The notes: generated from the sequence alone by a model not told the origin. Positions 16,905 through 27,333 are shown, numbered from the stretch's first letter. The stretch: DNA of 57,135 nt from Candidatus Nanopelagicales bacterium (GCA_030836325.1 JAURQC010000112.1:1-57135); one strand, 5' to 3'. Made by a program: numbers and translations.

Positions 16905-18578
16905 CTAGGTCTGCAACCACACTGTTGTGTGGGGTCCGATCATCAGTCCAGAATCACCGGTCTCGATCGGACCCGACGCCAACAGCACCATGCCTACCGT
17001 CGGTGTCGGAATCCACCGGCCCGACGTGTTCACCACCACGACAACATCGGCCCCGCGGCGAAACGCCAATACCTCCGGGTCGTCGACCTCGAGGAATTCG
17101 AACGCATCGCTGGCCAGACCAGGATGGGAACGGCGTAACGCCAGACTGGTCCGGTACAAGTTCAGCGTGCTGAAGGGATCGATGTCCTCAGCTTCGATCG
17201 TCGATGCCCCCCACCCTTCGGGTTGGGGCAGCCACAACGGCACGTCGAACCGCTCGGTGAAGCCGTACGGGGGTTCGGTGCCGACCCACGGAAGGGGCAC
17301 GCGACCACCGTCTCTGCCCTTTTGCTGTCCAGCCGATCGGAACCACACCGGGTCCTGCCGCGCCGAATCGGGGATCTCAACATCCGAGAGTCCGAGTTCC
17401 TCACCCTGGTAAACGTAGATCGATCCGGGAAGAGCGTGCGCAACGAGGGCTAGCGCCCGAGCACGCGCAAGCCCCACCTCACCGTCACCGAGTCGAGTGA
17501 CCACCCGGGGTGAATCATGATTGCTCAAGGCCCAAGTGGGCGGCGCACCAACCACGTGCACGGCATTGATCGCACCGGTCATGGCGCTGCGCATCTTCGC
17601 CGCGTCCCATGCGACGACTAGGAAGTCGAACCCAAAGATCTGATGGAGGGTGTCAGGAGCTACGTAGCGAGATGCCCGCTCCGGGGGCACCCAGGCCTCG
17701 ACAACCGCCATCTTGTCGTTGCCGTAAGTGTTCATAATCGCGCGCCACTCGCGATAAATGTCTTGAATTTCATCCCGGTCGAACAGCGCGGAGTTCGCGA
17801 GTCCGGCGCGTCGTTCGATTGCCTCAGGGGAACTCGGATCCAGATCGAAGCGAAGGGACTGACTCATGCCGATGGGATCGATTAGGTCGGGGTAGGTCAT
17901 GTCCTTGGCAAGGCCCAGCGCGACGTCCACCCGAAACCCATCGACGCCCAAGTCAAGCCAGAACTTCAAAGTGTTGAGGGCGTCGGAACGAACCTCGGGG
18001 TTCGCCCAGTTCAAATCCGGTTGGGTGTGGTCGAACAGATGCAGGTACCACTGACCCCAGGAACCGTCGGCTTCCTTGACGCGGGTCCAAGCCGAGCCAC
18101 CGAAGATCGACTCCCAATTGTTGGGCGGCAACTCCCCGCTTTCGCCTTTGCCATCTAGGAAGTGGAAACGCTGCCGTTCAACCGAGCCAGGAGCCGAATC
18201 TAGAGCCTCGAGGAACCACGGGTGCGACGCAGAGACGTGGTTTGGGACGATATCGACTATCACCCGGACGCCGCGTTCGTGTGCTTGTCGCACCAACTCC
18301 GCGAAGTCCTCCAATGTCCCGAACATCGGATCTACGGCACGCGGATCGGCGACGTCGTACCCGGCGTCATTTTGCGGCGACGGATAGAACGGCGAGAGCC
18401 AGACCGCATCGACACCCAACGACGCCAGGTAGGGCAGACCTTCGATTACTCCTTGCAGATCACCGAGGCCGTCACCGTTTCCGTCACGAAAGGACCTCGG
18501 GTAAATCTGGTACACAGCAGCCCGGCTCCACCAGGAATCACCGTCACTTGTCGTGACAGGACGAGCATCCGTGATCAC
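16905..18578 (-). CDS. GH13 alpha-glucosidase
   Basis: 557-residue TIM-barrel alpha-glucosidase (oligo-1,6-glucosidase / maltase type). Motifs in order are VYQIYPRSF, DIVPNHVS (region I), GFRVDVAL with nucleophile Asp218 (region II), AVVEAWV with acid/base Glu294 (region III) and LSNHDSPR with Asp355 (region IV). There is no signal peptide, so it acts in the cytoplasm on imported alpha-glucosides, releasing glucose from the non-reducing end. Its ATG overlaps the TGA of the upstream LacI gene (ATGA at 18575-18578), so regulator and enzyme form one operon. Sucrose or trehalose preference cannot be decided by eye. Confidence 0.93.
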   Translation of the reverse strand: MITDARPVTTSDGDSWWSRAAVYQIYPRSFRDGNGDGLGDLQGVIEGLPYLASLGVDAVWLSPFYPSPQNDAGYDVADPRAVDPMFGTLEDFAELVRQAHERGVRVIVDIVPNHVSASHPWFLEALDSAPGSVERQRFHFLDGKGESGELPPNNWESIFGGSAWTRVKEADGSWGQWYLHLFDHTQPDLNWANPEVRSDALNTLKFWLDLGVDGFRVDVALGLAKDMTYPDLIDPIGMSQSLRFDLDPSSPEAIERRAGLANSALFDRDEIQDIYREWRAIMNTYGNDKMAVVEAWVPPERASRYVAPDTLHQIFGFDFLVVAWDAAKMRSAMTGAINAVHVVGAPPTWALSNHDSPRVVTRLGDGEVGLARARALALVAHALPGSIYVYQGEELGLSDVEIPDSARQDPVWFRSAGQQKGRDGGRVPLPWVGTEPPYGFTERFDVPLWLPQPEGWGASTIEAEDIDPFSTLNLYRTSLALRRSHPGLASDAFEFLEVDDPEVLAFRRGADVVVVVNTSGRWIPTPTVGMVLLASGPIETGDSGLMIGPHTTVWLQT

Positions 18579-19594
18579 GCGGGGCGCGTCCCTGGAACTG
18601 GGCCTGTTGATCCGCGAACGACGAGCTTCGTAGCAACGCGTGTCGATGGAGGCTGGTCGGCACCTTCGCGCATTTGCGCGATGAGCGACTCAGCAGCGAT
18701 CCGCCCGAGTTCTGCAACCGGCTGGACAACTGTGGTGAGATCGAGATGCTCGGACATGTCGTGACCATCGACACCCACTACCGACACGTCCACACCGGCT
18801 CGAAGGCCGTGCGCCCGCAGCGCACGCAGGGCTCCGAAGGCCATTTCATCACTCAAGGCGAACACGGCGGTGGGTGGCTTGGGTTGGGTGAGCAGCGCCG
18901 TCATCGCCGCTTCTCCGCCTTCGATGCTGAAGTACCCGTAAGACTCCAGCATTGGATCGACTTGGATTTCCGCCTCGGCCATCGCCTGAGCAAAACCCGC
19001 CTCACGCTCGAATTCCGCGGTAAACGGAGCTTCGGACGGCGATCCGGAGATCGTGCCGATGCGGGTGTGACCAAGATTGATCAAGTGCTGGGTGGCCAAG
19101 CGTGCGGCGGACTTATCGTCGATCGTGACGCTAGGAATGCCGGCGGCAGTAAGCCCGATCAGCGACGTTGGCATCCCCAGGTCGATGAGCTCGCGCAGCT
19201 GCGAATCAGTGGGGGGCACCGCGATGATCAAGATTCCATCGACTCGCCTGCGCAGCCGAGGCGCCACCGGTGAGCGACTCGTCGGGCTGCTGTAGTCGCC
19301 GATGCAGGTCAGCAGAAGGTCCGTGTCGGCTTCCTGCAACACATCCTCCACCCCCGAAAGGACGGTCGAGAAGAACCAGCGCGCCACGTAGGGCGTCACC
19401 ACTGCGATGCTGCCGGTCCGCCCTGAGGCCAACCGGGATGCGCTCGGGGAGATCACGTAGTCGAGCTCGGTGGCAACCCGCTGTACGCGTGATCGGGTCC
19501 GCTCATCGACGTTCGGAAGGCCACGCAGCGCACGAGAGACAGTGGCGGTCGACACCCCTGCGGCCTCTGCCACATCTCGGATGGTGATCCCCAC
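18575..19594 (-). CDS. LacI-family transcriptional regulator of alpha-glucoside use
   Basis: 339 residues. The N-terminal helix-turn-helix TIRDVAEAAGVSTATVSRAL and hinge (LASGRTGSIAVVTP) are typical LacI/GalR, and the C-terminal 280 residues form the periplasmic-binding-protein-like effector domain (GVDGHDMSEHLDLTTVVQP). It heads the operon with the GH13 glucosidase and is therefore the likely repressor of the sugar locus, probably released by an alpha-glucoside or its product. The 145 bp upstream (19595-19739) should carry its promoter; I saw no convincing palindromic operator there. Confidence 0.92.
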   Translation of the reverse strand: MGITIRDVAEAAGVSTATVSRALRGLPNVDERTRSRVQRVATELDYVISPSASRLASGRTGSIAVVTPYVARWFFSTVLSGVEDVLQEADTDLLLTCIGDYSSPTSRSPVAPRLRRRVDGILIIAVPPTDSQLRELIDLGMPTSLIGLTAAGIPSVTIDDKSAARLATQHLINLGHTRIGTISGSPSEAPFTAEFEREAGFAQAMAEAEIQVDPMLESYGYFSIEGGEAAMTALLTQPKPPTAVFALSDEMAFGALRALRAHGLRAGVDVSVVGVDGHDMSEHLDLTTVVQPVAELGRIAAESLIAQMREGADQPPSTRVATKLVVRGSTGPVPGTRPA

Positions 19595-19739
19595 GTCTCA
19601 CCTGCTTTCCCGTTGCGTCGATCGAACCCAAGTCTGCTTACCCGGCAGCGATAACAGGTGATGCTAGGCCCGCTCCAGGGGTGCAGCACAAGCGATTACA
19701 TCGAAAAATCATGTGAGATCTGGGCCACGTAGAGGCAGA

Positions 19740-20675
19740 TCAGACCGCCAGGCTGTAAACGATGCCATCAAGGATGTCCGTCTCGCTGGCGATTACCGAT
19801 CCCACCGGCAGTCTTCTGAGGATCTGCCGCAGGACGAGGGCTCCACCGGCAATGACGTCCACCCGACCGGGGTGCATCACCGGCAATGCCGCCCGCTGGG
19901 ACCTGGTCATGGCAAGCAAAGACCCGGTGACAGTCTCGACCTGCGCCAGCGAGGTGAACGATCCGTGGATCAACTCGGGGTCGTACCCGTGGAGATTGTG
20001 GGCTAGTGCCGCGACCGTGGTCACCGACCCCGCGAGCCCGACGAAAGCCGAGACCTCGCCAATCGGCACCCGAGTGAACGCCTGGTCGAGTATGGCGTCG
20101 ATCGTCCCAACGGTCGCCTCAATCTCGTCTCTACCGGGCGGATCCGAATGAAGGTGTCGCTCCGTCATGCGAACACACCCAACGTCAACGCTCACCGAAG
20201 CCTTGATGTGGTGCTCGGAACCACGAACGCCACCGAGCACGAACTCGGTGGAACCGCCTCCGATATCAGCCACCAGTACCGGCCATTGGAGTGCCACCGA
20301 CGGCAGCCCGCGCACGGCTCCGGTGAAGGAAAGCTCAGCCTCGTGCTGACCGGCGATAACTTCCGGATCGATTCCCAGCCGCTGACGAACGCCAACGACG
20401 AAGTCCCGCGCATTACTGGCATCGCGAGAGGCCGACGTCGCCACCATGCGAAGTGATTCGGCTCCGTGCTCAGCAATCAGTGCTGCGTACTCATCGACTG
20501 CAGCAAAGGTCCGGGCCAACGCAGCGTCAGTGAACTCTCCGGTGGCGTCGATACCTTCACCTAGGCGGACAGTGCGCATCTCACGCACTATTTCCACAAT
20601 CTCACCATCGATCACATCCGCGATCAAAAGGCGGATCGCGTTCGTCCCGCAATCGATCGCGGCGTAGCGACTCAA
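19740..20675 (-). CDS. Ppx/GppA phosphatase family protein
   Basis: 311 residues, the short ASKHA-fold form common in actinobacteria (the Ppx2/Rv0496-like length, without the C-terminal HD extension). The N-terminal phosphate-1 loop AAIDCGTNAIRLLIADV, ATSASRDASN, the phosphate-2 motif VADIGGGSTEFVLG and GLAGSVTTVAAL near residue 225 are all present. It hydrolyses polyphosphate or pppGpp. The gene starts by overlapping the DUF501 stop (ATGA at 20672-20675). The run eno-ftsB-DUF501-ppx is a conserved actinobacterial order. Confidence 0.92.
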   Translation of the reverse strand: MSRYAAIDCGTNAIRLLIADVIDGEIVEIVREMRTVRLGEGIDATGEFTDAALARTFAAVDEYAALIAEHGAESLRMVATSASRDASNARDFVVGVRQRLGIDPEVIAGQHEAELSFTGAVRGLPSVALQWPVLVADIGGGSTEFVLGGVRGSEHHIKASVSVDVGCVRMTERHLHSDPPGRDEIEATVGTIDAILDQAFTRVPIGEVSAFVGLAGSVTTVAALAHNLHGYDPELIHGSFTSLAQVETVTGSLLAMTRSQRAALPVMHPGRVDVIAGGALVLRQILRRLPVGSVIASETDILDGIVYSLAV

Positions 20676-21187
20676 TGTGCCTCTTCTTGCTCGGCGTCAT
20701 CCAAGGAGTTCTTCGCGCAGTTAATCGGTCCCCACCACGGCCCAATGGCCTCCAAGGCCTCGTCTCCGAATGGGTTCACCCCCGGTCCACTCACCAAAGA
20801 TTGCCCGACAAGAACATGAAGGCATTTGACTCGAGTGGGCATGCCTCCCGCGCTGATGCCGTCGATCTCCTCGACATCACCTAACTGAGATCGCTCGAGC
20901 AGATACCGCTCGTGCGCGGCCTTGTATTGCGCGCGTAGATCGTCGTCGATACCCAACCGATGCTCCATGTCCCTCATTCGACCGTCGCCCTCAAGCGTTC
21001 CGATCGCGCTGGCCAAACGTGGACACGTGACGTAGTAGGTGGTCGGGAACGGGGTGCCGTCGTCTAGTCGCGGAGCGGTCGTGACCACTGCCGGCTCACC
21101 ACATGGGCACCGATACGCGACGTCGACAACCCCTCGGGGAGTGCGACCGAGTTGTTGTTCGACAGCGTCGAGGTCGCCTTTGTTCAT
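20672..21187 (-). CDS. DUF501 family protein
   Basis: 171 residues matching the conserved actinobacterial DUF501 family: QQLGRTPRGVVDVAYRCPCG at the N terminus, TPFPTTYYVTCPRLASAIGTLE in the middle, and the final VKCLHVLVGQSLVSGPGVNP with a downstream WGPINCA. Cys and His residues in CPCG, TCPRL, KCLHV and NCA could bind a metal. Function unknown. It lies between the ftsB gene (9-bp gap) and ppx (overlap), so it belongs to the same transcription unit and may be linked to cell division or polyphosphate metabolism by context alone. Confidence 0.9.
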   Translation of the reverse strand: MNKGDLDAVEQQLGRTPRGVVDVAYRCPCGEPAVVTTAPRLDDGTPFPTTYYVTCPRLASAIGTLEGDGRMRDMEHRLGIDDDLRAQYKAAHERYLLERSQLGDVEEIDGISAGGMPTRVKCLHVLVGQSLVSGPGVNPFGDEALEAIGPWWGPINCAKNSLDDAEQEEAH

Positions 21188-21196
21188 GCGATGACC

Positions 21197-21691
21197 CTAA
21201 GCGTCGTCGTTTGAATCCTGTTGGACGAGTGGGGGACCATCGGCACGTTCGAGTGAATCCCACAGGACCGAGTGCCAGCCCTCAGGAGCTTTCGCGGCTT
21301 CATCAGACAACACCGAATCCGCCGGACTTCCATCGCGCGCGATCGTGACGTAGCCGATTTCTCCCGGGAGCAGGAAGTGCAACCGGCGGCGCGCCTCCGA
21401 GGAGACATACGCCGGATCGGACCACCGGTCGAGTTCGGTCTGGAGTTCGTCGATCCGCTCGGTGGAGGCGGCGATGTCCGCGCGCAGCGCAGCCACCTCG
21501 GCTCGTTGGGAAAGCCAATTTCGAACGGGCACAGACAAGGCGACCACGAGAAGGGCGATGACGGTGAACAGGATCAGTGCACGGCCCGTGAGGGACCCAC
21601 CTGGCCCAGAGGACACGACAGGACGTCGGTTCGCCTCACGCGTAGGTGGCGGATCGGCGATTTCTACATCGCCTCGGGAAGTGTCCGGCAC
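21197..21691 (-). CDS. ftsB: septum formation initiator, FtsB/DivIC family
   Basis: 164 residues with the usual bitopic design: a Pro-rich cytoplasmic N terminus of about 35 residues, one membrane segment (ALILFTVIALLVVALSV), a coiled coil (AEVAALRADIAASTERIDEL) and a short extracytoplasmic tail with RRRLHFLLPGEIGYV, the conserved FtsB/DivIC turn. It joins the FtsQ-FtsB-FtsL subcomplex of the divisome. The position between eno and DUF501 is the standard actinobacterial arrangement and supports the call. Confidence 0.92.
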   Translation of the reverse strand: MPDTSRGDVEIADPPPTREANRRPVVSSGPGGSLTGRALILFTVIALLVVALSVPVRNWLSQRAEVAALRADIAASTERIDELQTELDRWSDPAYVSSEARRRLHFLLPGEIGYVTIARDGSPADSVLSDEAAKAPEGWHSVLWDSLERADGPPLVQQDSNDDA

Positions 21692-21761
21692 CCGCTGATG
21701 GTGTCACGCGAACCCCATTTTTCCCAGAAGCCCCACCGATTACACCCGCAGCGGATCCTGA

Positions 21762-23048
<1,287 letters not shown>

Positions 23049-23135
23049 CTATTGACCTCCCACCGTGCGGCGTCATGGTCTAGAGGCGACACTCAAGGGG
23101 TGAACATCGACGAAAGGCGCGATGCGCCCACGAGA

Positions 23136-23498
23136 ATGCCGACGGAACTGATCGGCGTCTATCACGCAGACGGTGGGGTCCTAGGCGAGCTGCGGTACGT
23201 CGTGGGCAAGGTCCGCGGTAACGCACACTGCGCCCTGTGCGACATCAAGCACGGTTCGGTCCGAACGAAGCCTGAGTGGAATGTCGCCTGTCGGGAATTC
23301 CCGACACCCATTCGCCTCGTTCACCTCAACGAACGCACCGAGGATGAGACTGCTGCCTGCACACTAGGCACACCAACAGTTCTCGCTCGTCAGGCGGACG
23401 GATTCATAACTGCGATCCTCGGGCCCGACGATCTCGAGATCGGTGGTTCGGTCGAGGAGTTCTTCACCCGGCTGCGCTCGGCTCTCCCAGTTACATAA
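23136..23498 (+). CDS. conserved hypothetical protein with a CxxC motif (120 aa)
   Basis: I cannot assign a function. The opening MPTELIGVYHADGGVLGELRYV and VGKVRGNAHCALCDIKHG resemble a small uncharacterised actinobacterial family. HCALCD gives a CxxC that could bind metal or act as a redox pair. EWNVACREF and ETAACTLGTP add two cysteines, and an amphipathic C-terminal helix (GSVEEFFTRLRSAL) ends the protein. ATG 23136 matches where homologues appear to start; GTG 23100 is a possible longer start. The gene is divergent from eno and lies 17 bp before tspO. Confidence 0.7.
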   Translation: MPTELIGVYHADGGVLGELRYVVGKVRGNAHCALCDIKHGSVRTKPEWNVACREFPTPIRLVHLNERTEDETAACTLGTPTVLARQADGFITAILGPDDLEIGGSVEEFFTRLRSALPVT

Positions 23499-23515
23499 CG
23501 GACGATCGCCGATCC

Positions 23516-23998
23516 ATGAACGCACTTGAGACGTGGCGAGTGGCAAGCGTGATTGCCGTGATCGTCGGCGTAATCGCCTACGCGGTGCTATCCGGCGTCT
23601 GGGTCAGCACCGACGCCGGCTGGTACCAATCACTGACGAAACCATCCTGGCAACCACCACCGTGGGTGTTCGGTGTCATCTGGCCCTACAACTTCGTCGC
23701 CCTAGCCGCGGTGGGCAGCCTGATCGCGTGGCGGGCACCGCGCGCGAGCGTCATCGTTCTTCTGGTCTTTTTTGCCGTGAGCATCGTCTGCGCGCTTGCG
23801 TGGGCCTATCTGTTCTACGTTCCGCACTCACTCACTGGAGCAGCGATCGCATTGTCGGCTGCTGCACTTACTACTGCGCCGATTGTTGTCATTGGATTTC
23901 AGACATCGTGGCTCTTCGGTGCCCTACTCATGCCCTACCAGATCTGGGTCATGCTGGCAGCGTCGTTGTCGTGGGGCTATCTGTCCTTAAACAGTTGA
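23516..23998 (+). CDS. TspO/MBR family tryptophan-rich sensory protein
   Basis: 160 residues with five predicted membrane helices. The family signature WYQSLTKPSWQPPPWVFGVI follows TM1, WPYNF is the start of TM2, and WAYLFYVPHS marks TM3. TspO proteins bind tetrapyrroles or cholesterol-like ligands and respond to oxygen and light in proteobacteria; the actinobacterial role is unclear. A TTA codon is present three codons from the stop. The gene is convergent with the formate dehydrogenase operon, with 1 bp between the stop codons. Confidence 0.93.
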   Translation: MNALETWRVASVIAVIVGVIAYAVLSGVWVSTDAGWYQSLTKPSWQPPPWVFGVIWPYNFVALAAVGSLIAWRAPRASVIVLLVFFAVSIVCALAWAYLFYVPHSLTGAAIALSAAALTTAPIVVIGFQTSWLFGALLMPYQIWVMLAASLSWGYLSLNS

Positions 23999-23999
23999 C

Positions 24000-24293
24000 T
24001 CAGGAATTCAGGCCGTCGAGGTAAGCCGTCAAGCGGCCCTCGTCCCAGGACTCCTCGAGTTCGCGGGACACATCCGCCGCGACATCTGCGGCTCCGCCGT
24101 CACGCTCGGTCCAGTCGCTGCGCACCCATCCGGCGAGGTAGGCGTCGGCATCCACCTCGCCCAGGCGCATCGCCGCCTCGTCGATCGCTTCCTGAAACCG
24201 CTGCGCGAGCGGAACCTTGACGATCTCTTCGCCCTCGCGTGCCGCCACCATCGACGGAATGTCCCGCCATGACGTCACCTGAAACTCACTCAT
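24000..24293 (-). CDS. small PF13769-like protein (named virulence factor) at the end of the C1 operon
   Basis: 97 residues. The motifs SWRDIPSMVAAREG, LAQRFQEAIDEAAMRLG and DADAYLAGWVR match, by memory, the Pfam family called virulence factor (PF13769). Nothing here suggests virulence; the family seems to travel with corrinoid and one-carbon genes. Its ATG overlaps the stop of fdsD (ATGA), making it the last gene of the GntR-DMGDH-Etf-Fhs-FDH operon. It is soluble, acidic, free of cysteine and predicted mostly helical. A role as an assembly or regulatory factor is guesswork. Confidence 0.75.
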   Translation of the reverse strand: MSEFQVTSWRDIPSMVAAREGEEIVKVPLAQRFQEAIDEAAMRLGEVDADAYLAGWVRSDWTERDGGAADVAADVSRELEESWDEGRLTAYLDGLNS

Positions 24294-24544
24294 GCAGATG
24301 CTCCTTCTCGCAGCAGTTCGGCGGCGACTCTCACGTCGGCATCGAATATGTCGGGTTGCTCGCGGGTGAGAAATTCCAAATCCGCCAGCATGGCCGGCGT
24401 CCAGAAACTTCGGACGTGAGCAACAAGCTGTTCGGGAATGTCGTCGCGTCCAGGGATGTTCGCGGCGATCTGGTTCGCCATCTTCACCAGATGAGTTTGC
24501 TCGTACGTCAATCCTTCGAACGACGACGAATCTTCGACGCTCAC
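24290..24544 (-). CDS. fdsD: formate dehydrogenase delta subunit FdsD
   Basis: 84 residues. LVKMANQIAANIPGRDDIPEQL followed by HVRSFWTPAMLADL is the hallmark of FdsD (compare VRMANQIAxF...xRFWDPRM in proteobacterial delta subunits). The protein assists maturation of soluble NAD+-dependent Mo formate dehydrogenase, possibly in cofactor insertion. The start GTG 24544 overlaps the fdsA stop (GTGA at 24541-24544), and the stop overlaps the next gene. The longer open frame upstream lies inside fdsA and is not used. Confidence 0.88.
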   Translation of the reverse strand: MSVEDSSSFEGLTYEQTHLVKMANQIAANIPGRDDIPEQLVAHVRSFWTPAMLADLEFLTREQPDIFDADVRVAAELLREGASA

Positions 24545-27333
24545 GCCATCACCTTGGACGATGGACGAACTTCTACTGCAGTTACCTTGTACTCCGGACA
24601 GTTGGTGGCCCAATCGGAGTTGTCCGTTGTGATCACGTTGGTACCGCTCACCGGGTGATGGAAAGTCGTGTATACGACTCCCGCCGGTATGTCGTCAGTG
24701 ATTCGAACGCGAAGTCGAGTCGTGCCAGCTCGACTCGAGACCTCAACCCAATCGCCATCCGCGACACCACGCGCTTCTGCATCGGATTCATGCATATCCA
24801 GGACGTCCTCGGCATGCCATACAACGTTGTTGGTTCGCCGCGTTTGGGCTCCGACGTTGTACTGGCTCAGGATCCGACCGGTCGTGAGAAGTAAGGGGAA
24901 CTTGCGGGTGGATCGTTCATCCGTCGGCACATACGGCGTGGTGATGAATTGACCTTCACCCCTGACAAATCGATCCACGTGCATCACGGGAGTTCCCAGC
25001 GGGGCTTTGTCATTGCATGGCCATTGCACGCTGCCGACCTTGTCGAGGAGATCGAAGGAGACCCCGGCAAACGTGGGTGTCATTTGAGCGATTTCATCCA
25101 TGATTTGGGCGGCATCGTCGTAATGCATCTCGTAACCCATTGCCGATGCGAGCGCGCAGGTGACTTCCCACTCAGACATACCGGTGCGCGATTGCATAAC
25201 CGGGCGGACCCGATTGATCCGACGCTCGGCGTTGGTGAAGGTCCCATCCTTTTCTAGAAATGAGGTCCCCGGGAGGAAAACGTGTGCGAACTTGGCGGTC
25301 TCATTGATGAAGAGATCCTGGACGATCACGCAATCCATCGATTGAAGCGCAGCGGTGACGTGAGCGGTGTTCGGGTCCGACTGGGCGATGTCTTCACCCT
25401 GGATGTAGATGCCCTTGAAATCACCGACCGTGGCCGCGTCAAGCATGTTGGGAATGCGCATGCCGGGCTCACCACGCAGTTCGGTGCCCCACAACGCCGT
25501 GAATTGCTCTCGGACGGTGTCGTCTGAGACATGGCGGTAGCCGCTGAATTCGTGCGGGAACGATCCCATATCGCACGATCCCTGGACGTTGTTCTGTCCA
25601 CGCAGCGGGTTGACGCCCACGCCCGAGCGGCCGATGTTGCCTGTCGCCATCGCAAGGTTGGCCATCGCCATCACCATGGTGGAGCCCTGCGAATGCTCGG
25701 TGACCCCGAGGCCGTAGTAGATGGCGGCGTTACCGCCGGTGGCGTACGCCCGAGCGGCCGCACGCACCTGATCCGCAGGAACGCCGGTTGCCTCCTCGAG
25801 GACCTCGGGGCTGTTTTCTGGGAGCCGAATGAACTCTTCCCATGCTCGGAACGAGTCGGTATCGCACCGCTCCTCCACGAACGCCCGATCAATCCAGCCT
25901 TCCGTGGCAACTACGTGACCCATCGCATTCACGACCGCGACATTGGTGCCCGGCAGCAATTGCAGGTGGTGCGATGCCTCGACGTGCGCGGACCGAACAA
26001 GGTCGATCGATCGCGGGTCCACCACGATCAATTCGGCACCCTCGCGCAAGCGTCGCTTCATCCGCGAAGCGAAAACCGGATGGGCGTCGGTCGGGTTGGC
26101 TCCGATGACCATGATGACGTCGGCGTCAGCGACAGACTTGAAATCCTGCGTACCCGCACTCGTCCCGAAAGTCTGCTTCAGCCCGTAGCCGGTGGGCGAA
26201 TGACACACGCGAGCACATGTGTCGACGTTGTTGGTCCCAAAGGCAGCACGGACCATCTTCTGGACGACGTACACCTCTTCATTGGTGCAACGTGAGGAGG
26301 TGATGCCACCAACGGCGTCGATGCCGTACTCGGTTTGGATGCGTCGTAGTCGCTCGGCCGCGAAGGAAATGGCCTCGTCCCACGACACGACCTTCCACTC
26401 ATCGTCGATCGAGTCGCGGACCATCGGCTGGGTAATTCGATCCTCGTGGCCGGCGTATCCCCACGCAAAGCGCCCTTTCACACACGAGTGCCCAGCGTTG
26501 GCTCCACCGGTCTTGTCCGGAACCATCCGAACCAGTTCGTCTCCGCGCAGTTCAGCAACGAAGGAACACCCGACGCCGCAGTAAGCGCAAGTGGTCTTGA
26601 CTTTACGTGTCGGAACTCCGAGATCAATGACCGTCTTTTCCTGCAGTGTGGCTGTCGGACACGCCTGGACGCAAGCTCCGCACGAAACGCACTCGCTCTC
26701 CAAGAACGCCACTCCATCGCTCGCTGAGACCTTCGATCCGAAACCGCGCCCAGCGATGGTCAGTGCGAAGGTTCCCTGCACCTCCGAACAGGCACGCACG
26801 CACCGACTGCAAGCGATGCACTTGCTTTCGTCGAACGTGAAGTATGGATTGGACTCATCCTTCGGTGCATCGAGGTGGTTCTCCCCCTCCATGCCGTATC
26901 GGACGTCGCGAAGTCCGACGACTCCTGCCATGTCTTGCAGTTCGCAGTCGCCGTTGGCCGGACAGGTAAGACAGTCGAGGGGGTGGTCGGAGATGTAGAG
27001 CTCCATCACACCCTTGCGCATCTTGTCCAACTTGGGCGTCTGGGTCTTAACCGAAAGACCATCTACACATGGTGTGGTGCAGGACGCAGGGGTGCCGGGC
27101 TTGCCGTCGATCTCCACGAGACACAGTCGGCAGGAGCCAAATGCCGCAAGGGAGTCCGTCGCGCACAACTTCGGTACCTGCGTACCCGCCAGGGCAGCGG
27201 CGCGCATGACCGAGGTGCCTTCGGGAACTTCGACGGGAATACCATCAATGAGCACGGTGACGGTAGCTTCTGAATCGACCGCCGGTGTTCCGAAATCGTG
27301 TTGATCGTCGATGCGATCACCAAGCACGGTCAT
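24541..27333 (-). CDS. fdsA: NAD-dependent formate dehydrogenase alpha subunit (Mo/W-bis-MGD) FdsA
   Basis: 930 residues oxidising formate to CO2. N-terminal 2Fe-2S domain with Cys57, 68, 71 and 85; His117-Cys3 4Fe-4S site (C121, C124, C130); two 4Fe-4S clusters of ferredoxin type (C172-175-178-182 and C215-218-221-225); then the molybdopterin domain with cluster cysteines C249, C252, C256 and C284. The active-site residue is Cys377 in DTCARVCHSPTG, followed by the conserved His378, so this is a cysteine not a selenocysteine enzyme, and no in-frame stop occurs. ATG 27333 lies 1 bp after the fdsB stop. It would pass electrons through FdsB/G to NAD+. In this operon it removes formate released by Fhs. 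Confidence 0.95.
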   Translation of the reverse strand: MTVLGDRIDDQHDFGTPAVDSEATVTVLIDGIPVEVPEGTSVMRAAALAGTQVPKLCATDSLAAFGSCRLCLVEIDGKPGTPASCTTPCVDGLSVKTQTPKLDKMRKGVMELYISDHPLDCLTCPANGDCELQDMAGVVGLRDVRYGMEGENHLDAPKDESNPYFTFDESKCIACSRCVRACSEVQGTFALTIAGRGFGSKVSASDGVAFLESECVSCGACVQACPTATLQEKTVIDLGVPTRKVKTTCAYCGVGCSFVAELRGDELVRMVPDKTGGANAGHSCVKGRFAWGYAGHEDRITQPMVRDSIDDEWKVVSWDEAISFAAERLRRIQTEYGIDAVGGITSSRCTNEEVYVVQKMVRAAFGTNNVDTCARVCHSPTGYGLKQTFGTSAGTQDFKSVADADVIMVIGANPTDAHPVFASRMKRRLREGAELIVVDPRSIDLVRSAHVEASHHLQLLPGTNVAVVNAMGHVVATEGWIDRAFVEERCDTDSFRAWEEFIRLPENSPEVLEEATGVPADQVRAAARAYATGGNAAIYYGLGVTEHSQGSTMVMAMANLAMATGNIGRSGVGVNPLRGQNNVQGSCDMGSFPHEFSGYRHVSDDTVREQFTALWGTELRGEPGMRIPNMLDAATVGDFKGIYIQGEDIAQSDPNTAHVTAALQSMDCVIVQDLFINETAKFAHVFLPGTSFLEKDGTFTNAERRINRVRPVMQSRTGMSEWEVTCALASAMGYEMHYDDAAQIMDEIAQMTPTFAGVSFDLLDKVGSVQWPCNDKAPLGTPVMHVDRFVRGEGQFITTPYVPTDERSTRKFPLLLTTGRILSQYNVGAQTRRTNNVVWHAEDVLDMHESDAEARGVADGDWVEVSSRAGTTRLRVRITDDIPAGVVYTTFHHPVSGTNVITTDNSDWATNCPEYKVTAVEVRPSSKVMA

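Noticed and set aside
24541..27333. Possible selenocysteine formate dehydrogenase
   Set aside because: The active-site position is a TGC-type cysteine in RVCHSP and no in-frame TGA interrupts the gene.
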